DNA of 64,000 nucleotides from Geomonas paludis (GTDB lineage: Bacteria; Desulfobacterota; Desulfuromonadia; Geobacterales; Geobacteraceae). The stretch lies in the NCBI RefSeq assembly GCF_014193585.1, contig NZ_BLXY01000001.1, positions 726,033 to 790,032 of the forward strand, written 5' to 3'. Each line of letters begins with the position of its first letter. Position 1 is the first letter of the stretch. Of the stretch, positions 46,246 through 54,922 are shown piece after piece. Under the pieces are notes generated by a model. The model did not search any database, was not told where the DNA came from, and was given only the letters and a program-made list of their open reading frames with translations. Both the position numbers and the translations under genes were made by a program.

Positions 46246-47283
46246 ATGAGTATGTTCAACTGGCTCCTCGGACTGAACGCGGCCTACATCCTGTTGCTGG
46301 CCGCAATAACCATTCTCAACTGGGCCGGCCCGGACCGCTTCTGGGTCGGCGCCCTCAATTTCTACCTTCCCCAACTGATCTGGGCGATCCCGGGCCTGCT
46401 GCTGGCCCTGGCCGCCTGCCGCAGCAGCAAGATTCTGGTGTGGGTGCCACTACTGGGAGTCCTGTGGGTTTTGGGACCGATCATGGACTGGCACTGGGCA
46501 CCGCACAAGGCCTGGGCCGATTCACCGCAGACGCTGCGGGTGATGACCTGGAACGTCAAGTACGGCAAGCGCGACCTGATGCCGCTGATCGAGGAACTGG
46601 CCAGGAGCCGCCCCGACATCATCCTGTTCCAGGACGCGGTCGATGCCGGGGACGGGCCTCTCGCGGATTACCTGGAGGGCTGGCAGATGTACAACGAAGG
46701 TCAGTACCTGGTCGCCAGCAGGTTCCCCATCTCCGATGTCGAAGTGCATGATCTCCCCTACCATGAGAGGAAGGGGGAATCCTTCCTGCGCTGCCGGGTG
46801 CGGGTCGGCTCCCGGGACATCTCCCTGTACAACCTCCATCTCAAGACCCCCAGGAGAGGGCTGAACGCATTCCGCAAAGCGCGCCGGGGCGCCTGGTACA
46901 TCCCCAAGGCCATCGACCGCTTCGAAGCCAACGTGGACACGCGCCTCAGGCAGGCACGGGCGGTGTCCGGGTACCTGGCGCAGGAAAAGGGGGAGGTGAT
47001 CGTCGCGGGCGACTTCAACTCGCCGGACCACTCGCTGGTCTGTGAGACGCTGCGGGAAGCCGGGCTGGCGGACGCCTTCGCACAGGGGGGGAGGGGGTAC
47101 GGCTACACCTACGGGCACTTCCTGCTCAAGAACAAGGTGCCCTGGGTGAGGGCATCCTGGATGCGCATCGACCACATCATGACCACCCCCGGGATCAAGG
47201 CCCAGCGCTGCTGGGTGGGGACCCGCAGGGCCTCCGATCACCGTCCCGTCATCGCTGACTTCATCCTCAGTGATTCCCGTTAG
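46246..47283 (+). CDS. Membrane-anchored endonuclease/exonuclease/phosphatase-family protein
   Basis: A 345-residue protein. Three N-terminal membrane helices (about residues 5-90) carry a C-terminal EEP domain. The domain shows RVMTWNVKYGKRD at its start, RPDIILFQDAVD, then IVAGDFNSPDHS and the final ASDHRPVIADF, all standard metal and catalytic motifs. The first motif has Asp (LFQDAVD) where the family usually has Glu (xQE). The target may be a phosphodiester in lipid, sugar or nucleic acid. ATG 46246 follows AAGGGAGGC. Confidence 0.85.
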   Translation: MSMFNWLLGLNAAYILLLAAITILNWAGPDRFWVGALNFYLPQLIWAIPGLLLALAACRSSKILVWVPLLGVLWVLGPIMDWHWAPHKAWADSPQTLRVMTWNVKYGKRDLMPLIEELARSRPDIILFQDAVDAGDGPLADYLEGWQMYNEGQYLVASRFPISDVEVHDLPYHERKGESFLRCRVRVGSRDISLYNLHLKTPRRGLNAFRKARRGAWYIPKAIDRFEANVDTRLRQARAVSGYLAQEKGEVIVAGDFNSPDHSLVCETLREAGLADAFAQGGRGYGYTYGHFLLKNKVPWVRASWMRIDHIMTTPGIKAQRCWVGTRRASDHRPVIADFILSDSR

Positions 47284-47500
47284 TTCCCTTTTGTCATACC
47301 CGTTACTGTTTGCACTTTTCAACAGATAGTGCTAGTTATGGACGTTCGTCAATGCGAGACCGTGAAGACCGCGGCATCCCACCGATCATACTCTCCACAC
47401 GTATCGTAGCTGACATCCCGGTACCACTTCCGGTGATACGCAAATAGCAGCGGGCACGGCTGAACTTTCTCTTCCCCTGCCCGGATCGGAGTTTCGCAGC

Positions 47501-48703
47501 ATGCTGATCCTCACCCTTAACTGCCGGAGATTCTCGGCGCAGTACCAACTCTACAACTGGGGCGACCAGGCCGTCATGGCCACCGGCATGGTGGAAAGGA
47601 TCGTGGTAGGGGACTCCTTCCTGACCCACCGTGTTCCCGGCGCCGACGCCAAGCACCTGGATGGGGAGTGCGCGGACCACAAGGATGCGCTGCGGCTGAT
47701 CCTGGACACGCTGGTGGGGGAAGGGTTGATCGGCGCGGTAACCGATATCAAGGCCATAGGGCACCGCGTGGTGCACGGGGGAGAGCGCTTCACCAAGTCG
47801 GTGCTGATCGACGAGGACGTGGTGGAGGCGATCAGGGAGGTGGCGACACTGGCGCCGCTGCACAACACCCCCAACCTCGCCGGCATCCGTGCCGCGCAGG
47901 AACTCCTCCCGGAACTGCCCCAGGTCGCCATCTTCGACACCGCCTTCCATCAGACCATGCCCGAGCCCGCCTACATGTACCCGCTGCCCTACGAGTGGTA
48001 CCAAAAGCACGGTGTCAGGCGCTACGGCTTCCACGGCCAGTCCCACCTCCATGCCGCCCGGCGCGGGGCCGAGCTGGCCGGCGTGCCGCTCGACACCGCC
48101 AACCTGGTCACCATCCACACCGGCAACGGCGTCTCGCTCTGCGCGGTGAGAGACGGCGTATCGGTCGATACCAGCATGGGGCTCACCCCGCTCGAAGGGG
48201 TCATGATGGGGACCCGCTGCGGCGACATCGATGCCGGCATCATCCCGTTCATGGTGAACGAGGCCGGTGTGTCGGCAACCGAGCTCGACCTGTTCCTGAA
48301 CCAGAAGAGCGGCCTGGCCGGCATCGTGGGGCGCCGGGTCAGCCGTCGGACCGTGGTCGACGAGGCGGTCGTGGGCGATCCCCGCTGCCAGCTTGCCCTC
48401 GACATGGAGGCCTACCGGTTGAGGAAGTACCTCGGCGCCTACATCGCCGTCACCGGCAGGCCCGACGCCATCGTCTTCACCTACGGCGAAGGGTGGGAGG
48501 ACTGGCCCGTGCGTGGCATGGCACTCCAGGAGATGAGCCAGTTCGGCATCGAGGTGGACCTGAAGCGGGACGAAGAGGCGCTCAAGGGGGGTAGGGAGAT
48601 GCAGATCAGCGCGGACCACTCCCCGGTCAAGGTGTTCGTCATTCCGAGCGGCGAGGACATGGTGCTCAACGAGGACGTCGCCGCCATCATGGGGTGGCAG
48701 TAG
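47501..48703 (+). CDS. Divergent acetate/butyrate kinase-family protein
   Basis: A 400-residue ASKHA-fold kinase related to acetate kinase. Most family blocks are clear: IGHRVVHGGE, APLHNTPNL, FDTAFHQTMP, YGFHGQSH, TGNGVS, SVDTSMGLTPLEGVMMGTRCGDID. Two active-site blocks are changed. The N-terminal NxGSSSxK becomes NCRRFSAQ (N7 and one Ser kept, the Lys lost). The FTxGxGEN block becomes FTYGEGWED. It may therefore act on another substrate or be weakly active. The ATG follows GGAG by nine bases. It stands alone without a phosphotransacetylase gene. Confidence 0.8.
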   Translation: MLILTLNCRRFSAQYQLYNWGDQAVMATGMVERIVVGDSFLTHRVPGADAKHLDGECADHKDALRLILDTLVGEGLIGAVTDIKAIGHRVVHGGERFTKSVLIDEDVVEAIREVATLAPLHNTPNLAGIRAAQELLPELPQVAIFDTAFHQTMPEPAYMYPLPYEWYQKHGVRRYGFHGQSHLHAARRGAELAGVPLDTANLVTIHTGNGVSLCAVRDGVSVDTSMGLTPLEGVMMGTRCGDIDAGIIPFMVNEAGVSATELDLFLNQKSGLAGIVGRRVSRRTVVDEAVVGDPRCQLALDMEAYRLRKYLGAYIAVTGRPDAIVFTYGEGWEDWPVRGMALQEMSQFGIEVDLKRDEEALKGGREMQISADHSPVKVFVIPSGEDMVLNEDVAAIMGWQ

Positions 48704-48730
48704 CGGCAAGTCTGTGAAAAGAAACGACGA

Positions 48731-48766
48731 AGGGCGGATGATTGCATGATCATCCGCCCTTTTTTT
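48731..48766 (+). terminator. Terminator after the acetate-kinase-like gene
   Basis: A perfect 12-base stem, agggcggatgat with atcatccgccct, and a 6-base loop, followed by seven Ts. A textbook rho-independent terminator on the plus strand. Confidence 0.95.
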
Positions 48767-48775
48767 ATTGTGTGT

Positions 48776-48822
48776 CCCCTCTCCCTCCGGGAGAGGGTGC
48801 CCGAAGGGCGGGTGAGGGCGTT
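48776..48822. repeat. Short copy of the dispersed repeat
   Basis: cccctctccctccgggagaggg followed by gggtgaggg, the same family as at 32673 and 41508, placed between the terminator and the end of metX. Confidence 0.8.
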
Positions 48823-48837
48823 GCTACGAAAGCAAGG

Positions 48838-49941
48838 TCAGAACTTGATCCCGTCCAGGAAGGTCTGCACCATGGGCGTGAAGGTCTGGTGTTCGAGCAG
48901 GAAGGCGTCGTGGCCGTAGGCGGAGGTGATCAGGTGGTACTCCACCGGCTTGCCCAGCTTCCGGAGCGAGACCGCCATCTCCTCGGTCTGAGCCGGCGGG
49001 TAGAGCCAGTCGGAGGTGAAGGCGAAGAACTGGATCGGCGCCTGCACCGGTTCGAAGGCCTCTTCCAGTGACTCGCACCCGGCGGCGACGTCGTAGAGGT
49101 CGAGGGCCTTGGCGAGGTACAGGAAGGAGTTGGCGTCGAAGCGGTCCACGAAGTTGTAGCCGTTGTAGTTGAGGTAACGCTCCACCTCGAACTGGCCGAA
49201 GAAGTCGAACTGGCCGTCGCGGGCCGAGAAGCGGCGCCCGAACTTGGCGGTCATCGATTCATCGGAGAGGAAGGTGATGTGGCCGATGCCGCGGGCCAGC
49301 GCCAGTCCGTCCTTGGGGTTCTTGCGGTACTCCCCCTTCTTCCAGGTGGGGTCGTTGAAGATGGCCCAGCGCGCCACCGCGTTGAGCGAGATGGCCTGCG
49401 CCGACGGGCGCGGCGTGGTCGCCAGCACCACTGCAGAAGCTACCCGGTCCGGGTACTGCGTCGCCCACTCCAGCGCCTGCATCCCTCCCATGCTGCCGCC
49501 CAGCACGCAGAAGAGCTTCTTGATGCCGAGCCGGTCCATGAGCAGCGCCTGGGCCTTGACCATGTCCCGCACGGTGATCACCGGGAAGGCGAGGTTGTAG
49601 CGCTTGCCGGTCTTCGGGTTGATGGAGGTCGGGCCGGTGGAGCCGAAGCAGGAACCGATGACGTTGGAGCAGATGACGAAGTAGCGGTCGGTGTCCAGCA
49701 GGCAGCCCGGCCCCACGATGTCGTCCCACCAGCCGGCCCGCTTCTCGTCCTCGCTGTAGCGGCCGGCCAGATGGGCGCTCCCGGTCCAGGCGTGGGTCAC
49801 CAGGATGGCGTTGGAGCGGTCCTCATTGAGGGTGCCGTAGGTTTCGTAGGCGATATCGATCGGCCCGAGGATACGGCCGCTCTCAAGGCGCAGTTCGGTG
49901 TCGAAGGTGGCGATCTGTTCAGTCACAATGCCGTAGGACAT
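48838..49941 (-). CDS. metX: Homoserine O-acetyltransferase
   Basis: A 367-residue alpha/beta-hydrolase-fold enzyme that acetylates homoserine from acetyl-CoA, the first committed step of methionine synthesis. Hallmarks are [22 protein letters not shown] at the start, FGSTGP, and the nucleophile elbow GGSMGGMQ (S150). FTSDWLYPP carries the catalytic Asp, and YGHDAFLLE the His. ATG 49941 follows GAGAGAG; an upstream extension to 50025 would run into the riboswitch terminator. It is controlled by the SAM-I riboswitch upstream. A MetW partner is not in the immediate neighbourhood. Confidence 0.94.
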   Translation of the reverse strand: MSYGIVTEQIATFDTELRLESGRILGPIDIAYETYGTLNEDRSNAILVTHAWTGSAHLAGRYSEDEKRAGWWDDIVGPGCLLDTDRYFVICSNVIGSCFGSTGPTSINPKTGKRYNLAFPVITVRDMVKAQALLMDRLGIKKLFCVLGGSMGGMQALEWATQYPDRVASAVVLATTPRPSAQAISLNAVARWAIFNDPTWKKGEYRKNPKDGLALARGIGHITFLSDESMTAKFGRRFSARDGQFDFFGQFEVERYLNYNGYNFVDRFDANSFLYLAKALDLYDVAAGCESLEEAFEPVQAPIQFFAFTSDWLYPPAQTEEMAVSLRKLGKPVEYHLITSAYGHDAFLLEHQTFTPMVQTFLDGIKF

Positions 49942-49977
49942 GTCTCTCTCGTACTTTCGGGTGCCGGCGGGCGGCAC

Positions 49978-50013
49978 GAAAAAAGCCCCGTCTCGGTGTG
50001 AGAAGGGGCTTTT
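49978..50013 (-). terminator. Intrinsic terminator of the metX riboswitch
   Basis: On the minus strand, aaaagcccc (50013-50005) pairs with ggggctttt (49989-49981), followed by extra Ts. It lies between the aptamer and the metX start, so it is the expression platform: SAM binding should favour it and stop transcription. Confidence 0.85.
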
Positions 50014-50038
50014 CGGGTGTGACAATAACTAAAAGCGC

Positions 50039-50138
50039 CTTTCTCATCTTCGCCTTTCGGCAGGATTTAGCACCTGTCGCCCAATGGGCCGGTTGCTGTG
50101 GCTTCGCAGGGCCTTTCCCTCCACCACTCTAGATAAGC
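50039..50138 (-). ncRNA. SAM-I (S-box) riboswitch controlling metX
   Basis: The minus strand shows the conserved aptamer landmarks in order: cttatctagag at the 5' end, ggtggaggga, then gcaacc, then ggtgctaaatcctgcc, and gaagatgagaaag closing the P1 helix. A terminator and metX follow. This is the standard SAM-I layout, switching methionine synthesis genes off at high S-adenosylmethionine. Confidence 0.92.
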
Positions 50139-50226
50139 AGGTCTTTCTATTCAATTTTCGGTGCAGAATAAGGGAGCCGTCGTTATTTGTCAACGGCAAA
50201 CTGAGACACAGGTTCACCACCCCCTG

Positions 50227-50397
50227 CTACAGCTCCCGCCGGTATTTCACCAGGAGGTACAGACAGACTGCACCCGCCACGAACATCCCGATGTCGCGCG
50301 GCCAGGGAACCGGCTTGTCCAGTCCGGACTGAATCAACGGGTCCAGCAGGGCGCTGGTCAAAAGTCCTACCGCGGCAAACGAGAGCAGCTGCTTCAC
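50227..50397 (-). CDS. Small two-helix membrane protein (56 residues)
   Basis: A short gene that starts with GTG overlapping the stop of the upstream dehydrogenase gene (GTGA). The sequence VKQLLSFAAVGLLTSALL is a first hydrophobic helix. A loop with DKPVPWPRD follows, then a second helix (IGMFVAGAVCLYLLV) ends in the basic KYRREL. No family is recognised. Translational coupling to the dehydrogenase gene is the main evidence that it is real. Confidence 0.6.
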   Translation of the reverse strand: MKQLLSFAAVGLLTSALLDPLIQSGLDKPVPWPRDIGMFVAGAVCLYLLVKYRREL

Positions 50398-51257
50398 GAG
50401 GTGATGGCCTTCAGTACGGCGCAGAAGTCGCGGTCGGCAAGACCCATCCCTTTTGCCCTCTTGAAGCTCTCATTGGCGGCAGCGGCGGAGGCCAGGGGCT
50501 GGTTCAGGGCGTCGCCCAGGGCGACAGCCAGGCGCATGTCCTTCTGCATGTGCTTGAGCGGAAAGGCGGGATCGAACATCCCCTGCGTCATCTGGGCCCC
50601 CTTCAGCTTGAACATCGGGTTGGCCAGGGCGCCGGAGTCGAGCACGTCCAGGAGGTCCGCGCTGGCAAGGCCCGCTTTCTCCGCCAGTGCCAAGCCTTCG
50701 CAGAAGATGGTCATCATCCCTCCCATCACCATGTTGACGATGAGCTTCATCTCAGCGCCGCGCCCGACGTCGCCCAGGAAGAGACTTTTCTTCCCCATCT
50801 TCTCGAAGAGCGGCATGGTCTTGTCGAAGAGGCCGTGGTCGCCGGCGGCGAGGATGATCAGGGTGCCGTCCTCGGCCGGCTTCTTGCTCCCCGACACGGG
50901 CGCTTCCAGGAACCTTCCTCCCTTGGCGGTGACTGCCGTGGAGATCTCCTGGGCGGTAGCGGCATCGACGGTGGACATGTCCACGTAGCCGCGCCCCGCG
51001 CCGATTCCTTCCAGCGCGCCCTGCGGGCCGAAGCATACCTCACGGGCCGCAGCCGGGTCGGCCAGCATGGCGATGGTGATGGCGCAGGAGGAGGTGACCT
51101 CAGCCGGGGTCGCCGCGACGGCTGCCCCGAGCGCCGCGAACTCCTCGCACTTGGCCTGCGACCGGTTCCAGACCTTGACCTTGAAGCCTGCCTTGATGAG
51201 ATTCTTGGCCATGGCGCTTCCCATGATGCCCAGGCCTAAAAAGCCGTATGTCTCCAT
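50394..51257 (-). CDS. Beta-hydroxyacid dehydrogenase (glyoxylate/succinic semialdehyde reductase-like)
   Basis: A 287-residue NAD(P)-dependent dehydrogenase of the 3-hydroxyisobutyrate family. The dinucleotide motif GLGIMGSAMAKNL is at residues 8-20. The substrate motif VDMSTVDAATA is near 92, APVSGSKKPAEDGTL near 119-133, and catalytic K171 lies in EMKLIVNMVMGG. Geobacter enzymes of this type are known from the literature to reduce glyoxylate and succinic semialdehyde. NRSQAK after the second strand suggests NADPH use. It could take up succinic semialdehyde made by GabT, but the genes are far apart. A small membrane-protein gene overlaps its stop. Confidence 0.88.
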   Translation of the reverse strand: METYGFLGLGIMGSAMAKNLIKAGFKVKVWNRSQAKCEEFAALGAAVAATPAEVTSSCAITIAMLADPAAAREVCFGPQGALEGIGAGRGYVDMSTVDAATAQEISTAVTAKGGRFLEAPVSGSKKPAEDGTLIILAAGDHGLFDKTMPLFEKMGKKSLFLGDVGRGAEMKLIVNMVMGGMMTIFCEGLALAEKAGLASADLLDVLDSGALANPMFKLKGAQMTQGMFDPAFPLKHMQKDMRLAVALGDALNQPLASAAAANESFKRAKGMGLADRDFCAVLKAITS

Positions 51258-51309
51258 GTGTATCCTCCTTCTTACATGTGATGTAGCCAGAATAGTATCG
51301 TCAGTCCAT

Positions 51310-51393
51310 TCCCCTCCCCCCGGAGGGGGGAGGTTGGGAGGGGGGAGCTTCAGTACAGTGCCCCCTCCCTAACCCTCCCCCTCCGGGGGAGGG
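51310..51393. repeat. G/C-rich inverted repeat overlapping the 3' end of pabBC
   Basis: cccctccccccggaggggggaggttgggagg on the left and cccctccctaaccctccccctccgggggaggga on the right form a long imperfect dyad. It is related to the other dispersed repeats by composition and layout. The last codons and stop of pabBC lie inside it. Confidence 0.8.
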
Positions 51394-53132
51394 AACTTGC
51401 CGGCATCAGCCTCTCGATCCAACAGCCTCGCCTGCCGCCACCCGCGCACCGAGTTTACCAGAAAAACCGCTTCGGCCCGTGCCAGGTCCTCCCTTTTCAG
51501 GGCCCTCTCCTCTATCGTCCCCTGGGCCAGCAACTCCTCGCGCAGGGTGCCGGGGAGGAGGCCGCAGCCAAGAGGCGGGGTGCATTTCCTGCCGTCGATG
51601 ACGGCGACCAGGTTGCTGTAGGCTCCTTCAGTCAGTTCGCCGCGTTCGTTCTCGAAGATCACCTCGTCCAGTTCCGGCCGCGCGGCAAGCTCCTGGTGGA
51701 ACAGGTCCCGTCGGCTGGTCTTGTGGTAGAGGAAGAGATCCACCGAGTTGACCGGCTGCCGCGCGAAGGCGGCCTTCGCTTCCAACGTCGCATCGGGTAG
51801 CGGCGCCGCTTCGCAGCTGAGGCGCCCGTCGTTGAAGAGCAGCAGACGCACCTTGTACCGGGTTGAAGGGAGGAGATCGGCCGCGGTCTCTTGCAAGGCC
51901 CGCAGGGCGGCGCCTTCATCAAGGGGGAAGGAGAAGTAGCGGGCTGAGCGCTGCAACCGATCCAGGTGCCGCTCCAGCAGGAAGTATCCCCGCTCGTCGT
52001 GCAGCAGCGATTCGATCAGGTGAAATTCCGGGCGCTGTTCCTCAATGAAGGCACGCTTGTCCAGGCACTCCTGGTATTCCGCCTCCGGCTGGGAATCGTA
52101 GGTGATACCGCTGCCGATGCCGATCTCGCCCCGGCCGGTCCCGCAGTCGACGACGGCGGTCCGGATGGCTACGCTGAACTGCGCGTCGCCGCCGGGGGAA
52201 AAATAGCCGAGGCAGCCGGTGTAGAGGCCGCGCGGGTCCTGCTCCAGTTCAGCGATAATCTCCATGCTGCGCCTCTTGGGAGCGCCGGTCACCGAGCCGC
52301 AGGGGAACAGGGCCTGGAACAGTTCCAGCGGTGTTATCCCTTCCCGTACGCGCGACTCTATGGTGGAAGTCATCTGGTGAACCGTCGGATGGCTCTCCAC
52401 GTCGAAGAGCGAGTTCACCCGGACCGAGCCGGTCTCAGAGACCATCCCCATGTCGTTGCGCAGCAGGTCGACGATCATGAGATTCTCCGCCACTTCCTTC
52501 GCGCTTTGCCGGAGCTGTTCTTTCCGGGCCAGGTCTTCTTCATACCAGCGGCCGCGCGGGGCGGTCCCCTTCATGGGGCGGGTGACCAGCCGCCCGCCGG
52601 ATAGGGAGAAGAACAACTCGGGGGATGCCGAGAGCACGCGCCATCTGCCGCACTCGAGGTAGCAGTTGTAGGGGGTGGGCTGGTTGCGGTTGAGCGCGCT
52701 GAAGAAGGAGCGGGAGCAGCCGGTGAAGGCGAAGCGCTGCCGCATGGTGTAGTTGACCTGGTAGCTGTCCCCGGCGGCGATCAGGGCACGGATCTCCTGC
52801 ACACAGTCGCGATACGCCTCCCACCCCGGGAGGGTCTGCCAATCGGAGCAGCGGAAGGGCTCGTCATACTGCGGGAAGGCCTGGGGGACACGGTCGGTGA
52901 ACAGCCCGAACCACAGCAGCGGCATCGGGTGTGGCGCGCACGTGGTGAGTGCGTCGTTAAGTGCGCCCGCCGCCTCGTAGCAGACAAACCCCGCGGCATG
53001 GAGCCCCGCAGCCAGTTGCCGCTGCAGTTCCGCGAAGGCCGGGAGCACCTCTTCCGGCGTCAGGGCGACGATCTCGCCGACCTGGCCGGTGAAGGCGAAG
53101 CCATGCAGGTATGCCGGGAAGGGGTGCGTCAA
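51369..53132 (-). CDS. pabB: Fused aminodeoxychorismate synthase component I and aminodeoxychorismate lyase (PabB-PabC)
   Basis: A 587-residue fusion catalysing the last two steps to 4-aminobenzoate for folate. The PabB part (1 to about 360) shows GDSYQVNYTMR, LSASPELFF, TRPMKGTAPRG with the lysine that marks PabB rather than TrpE, VDLLRNDMG and FPCGSVTGAPK. The PabC part (about 385-575) shows HKTSRRDLFHQEL, EVIFENERGELTEGAYSNL and LLPGTLREEL. The predicted start is TTG 53132, which overlaps the upstream TIGR02757 stop (TTGA). The last few residues (PPPEGEG) and stop come from the inverted repeat. Confidence 0.9.
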   Translation of the reverse strand: MTHPFPAYLHGFAFTGQVGEIVALTPEEVLPAFAELQRQLAAGLHAAGFVCYEAAGALNDALTTCAPHPMPLLWFGLFTDRVPQAFPQYDEPFRCSDWQTLPGWEAYRDCVQEIRALIAAGDSYQVNYTMRQRFAFTGCSRSFFSALNRNQPTPYNCYLECGRWRVLSASPELFFSLSGGRLVTRPMKGTAPRGRWYEEDLARKEQLRQSAKEVAENLMIVDLLRNDMGMVSETGSVRVNSLFDVESHPTVHQMTSTIESRVREGITPLELFQALFPCGSVTGAPKRRSMEIIAELEQDPRGLYTGCLGYFSPGGDAQFSVAIRTAVVDCGTGRGEIGIGSGITYDSQPEAEYQECLDKRAFIEEQRPEFHLIESLLHDERGYFLLERHLDRLQRSARYFSFPLDEGAALRALQETAADLLPSTRYKVRLLLFNDGRLSCEAAPLPDATLEAKAAFARQPVNSVDLFLYHKTSRRDLFHQELAARPELDEVIFENERGELTEGAYSNLVAVIDGRKCTPPLGCGLLPGTLREELLAQGTIEERALKREDLARAEAVFLVNSVRGWRQARLLDREADAGKFPPPEGEG

Positions 53133-53986
53133 ACGGGGCCCGCCGCGCAGATGTCGCCGATCGGGCAGGCGGCGCACTTCAGGTGGTCCTTGCCGTCGCA
53201 ACCTTCCGAGATCCCGAGGTGGCAGATGGCGAAGTCGTACTTCACCGGGTCGGCCGGGTCGAGCTGCCGCAGCGCCCGGGTGATCTCGCAGGCCATGCGC
53301 CAGTCCGCCTGCCTGCGGCTGGTGAAGCCGAGGAAGCGGCAGATGCGCTGGATGTGGGCATCCACCGGGATGACCAGCTGCGCCGGGGAGATGCCCTGCC
53401 AGATGCCGAGGTCGATGCCGTCGGCGGGGCGCACCATCCACCTGAGATACATGCAGAGCCGCTTGCAGGCGCTCCCCGAGGCGGGGGAGGGGAAGAAGAA
53501 CGGGAAGTAGGAGTCCGCGGGGACGCCGCCGGGGCCGAACACGGGGGAGAGGTCGAGACTTTTCACGGCCTCGGAAAAACCGGAGAGGGGCCCGGTCAGG
53601 TCCTCGTCCGCCGGGGTGTAAAAGCGCAAGAGCCACTTCTCGATGGAACCCGCTTCCTCGATCATGATCCGGGCGGCAAGGAGCAGGGCGCAGAGGTCGC
53701 GGGCGTCGTTGAAGCGGTGCTTGAAACCGGCGAAGTCGCGGCTTCCTTGCCGCGGGTCGAAGCGCTCCACGAAGCGGCGTGGTGAGGTCCCCATGACATC
53801 GAAGATGACCGCCAGGTTCTTCTTGATGATCTTCACGTTGCCGTAGGCAAACGACGACGCCACCAGCCCCGCGACCTCCTGGTCCCGGGGATCCCGGTAG
53901 CGGTGGCAAAACGAGAGCGGGTCGTTGGCCAGGTGAGCCTGGGAGCGGTTCTGGTACAGTGCTTCGAGTATCGTTTTCAGCTCCAC
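53129..53986 (-). CDS. TIGR02757 family protein (HhH-GPD-like, Fe-S)
   Basis: A 285-residue protein of unknown function recognised as TIGR02757. The C-terminal part resembles endonuclease III-type glycosylases: a helix-hairpin-helix-like region with IPVDAHIQRICRFLG and a four-cysteine cluster (C-x7-C-x2-C-x5-C in CDGKDHLKCAACPIGDIC) likely to hold a 4Fe-4S centre. The N-terminal part has DPLSFCHRYRDPRDQEVAGLVASSFAYGNV, typical of the family. DNA repair activity is not established. The ATG is at 53986, and pabBC follows with a short overlap. Confidence 0.85.
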   Translation of the reverse strand: MELKTILEALYQNRSQAHLANDPLSFCHRYRDPRDQEVAGLVASSFAYGNVKIIKKNLAVIFDVMGTSPRRFVERFDPRQGSRDFAGFKHRFNDARDLCALLLAARIMIEEAGSIEKWLLRFYTPADEDLTGPLSGFSEAVKSLDLSPVFGPGGVPADSYFPFFFPSPASGSACKRLCMYLRWMVRPADGIDLGIWQGISPAQLVIPVDAHIQRICRFLGFTSRRQADWRMACEITRALRQLDPADPVKYDFAICHLGISEGCDGKDHLKCAACPIGDICAAGPV

Positions 53987-54099
53987 GTGCCCTTCCTTCG
54001 CTGCGTCCGCCCTGGTGTCGGCGCGGTAGACAATCGGTTCGAGCCTGCTAGATTATCATAGTTGCTTCATCAGCTTAAAGAGAAAAGGGGGCGGAACAC

Positions 54100-54471
54100 A
54101 TGAAGCTTGCTGAACTGTTTCCGGAAGGGGGGCGCGGCATTTTGGGCACCGCCGACGCGAACGGCGTGGTCAATCTCGCCGTCTTCGCCATCCCGCACGT
54201 GGTCGACGACCAGACCCTGGCCTGGGGATTCGGCGACGGGCGCAGCATCGCCAACTTGAGGCAAAACCCGCACGCCAGCTACCTCTACCTGGCGCCGTCG
54301 CGAGGCTACAGCGGCTGGAGGCTGACCCTTAGCATGATCGAGGAACAGGGGGAGGGGGAACTGCTGGGTGAGATCAAGGAGCGGACCGCGCTGGTGGCAA
54401 GCCCGCAGGCAAGCGCCGCGGTTTCCCGCGTCGTTTTTTTCAAGGTCGACGAGGTCCGGCCCCTCATGTGA
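54100..54471 (+). CDS. Pyridoxamine 5'-phosphate oxidase-family flavin-binding protein
   Basis: A 123-residue split-barrel protein of the PNPOx/FMN-binding family. Typical parts are the N-terminal GTADANGVVNLAVF strand pair, TLAWGFGDGRSIANLRQNPHASYLYL in the middle and VVFFKVDEVRPL at the end. Small members bind FMN, F420 or haem and the role is unknown. The ATG follows AAAAGGGGGCGG at a somewhat long spacing. It converges with dtd (stop codons one base apart). Confidence 0.8.
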   Translation: MKLAELFPEGGRGILGTADANGVVNLAVFAIPHVVDDQTLAWGFGDGRSIANLRQNPHASYLYLAPSRGYSGWRLTLSMIEEQGEGELLGEIKERTALVASPQASAAVSRVVFFKVDEVRPLM

Positions 54472-54472
54472 A

Positions 54473-54922
54473 TCAGCGGTTAGGCGGGGTCTCCAGGACG
54501 AAGGTCACCGGTCCGTCGTTCACCAGCGACACCTCCATGTCGGCCTGGAAGATCCCGCTTTGCACCGGCACCCCGAGCTCCCAGACCTGACCCATGAAGT
54601 AGCTGTACAGCTTGTTGGCCTCCTCCGGGGCGGCAGCGGTGTCGAACGAGGGGCGCCTCCCTTTGGAGCAGTTGCCCGCCAGGGTGAACTGGGACACCGC
54701 CAGCATCTCCCCCTTGATGTCGGGCAGGGCCAGGTTCATCTTCCCCTGGTCGTCACAGAAGATCCTCAGGTTGACGATCTTCTCCGCCATCCAGTCCGCC
54801 TGTTTGCAGGTATCGCCGATCTCCACGCCGAGCAGCACCAGGATCCCGGGACCGATCTCCCCGACCACTTTTCCCGCCACCGTCACGCTGGCTTTCTTGA
54901 CCCGCTGGATTACCGCCTTCAC
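54473..54922 (-). CDS. dtd: D-aminoacyl-tRNA deacylase
   Basis: A 149-residue homodimeric enzyme that frees tRNA from wrongly attached D-amino acids and from glycine on tRNA-Ala. The signature motifs are both present: SQFTL (near residue 77) and NDGPVT (near 137, the NxGPVT motif). The N-terminus [15 protein letters not shown] is standard. It starts with GTG overlapping the stop of the macrodomain gene (GTGA). Length is normal for Dtd. Confidence 0.94.
   Translation of the reverse strand: MKAVIQRVKKASVTVAGKVVGEIGPGILVLLGVEIGDTCKQADWMAEKIVNLRIFCDDQGKMNLALPDIKGEMLAVSQFTLAGNCSKGRRPSFDTAAAPEEANKLYSYFMGQVWELGVPVQSGIFQADMEVSLVNDGPVTFVLETPPNR

Noticed and set aside
51369-53909. PabBC read as an 846-residue protein
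   Set aside because: The extra N-terminus is a shadow of the TIGR02757 gene, which has a clean frame with its four-cysteine cluster; TTG 53132 fits PabB length.
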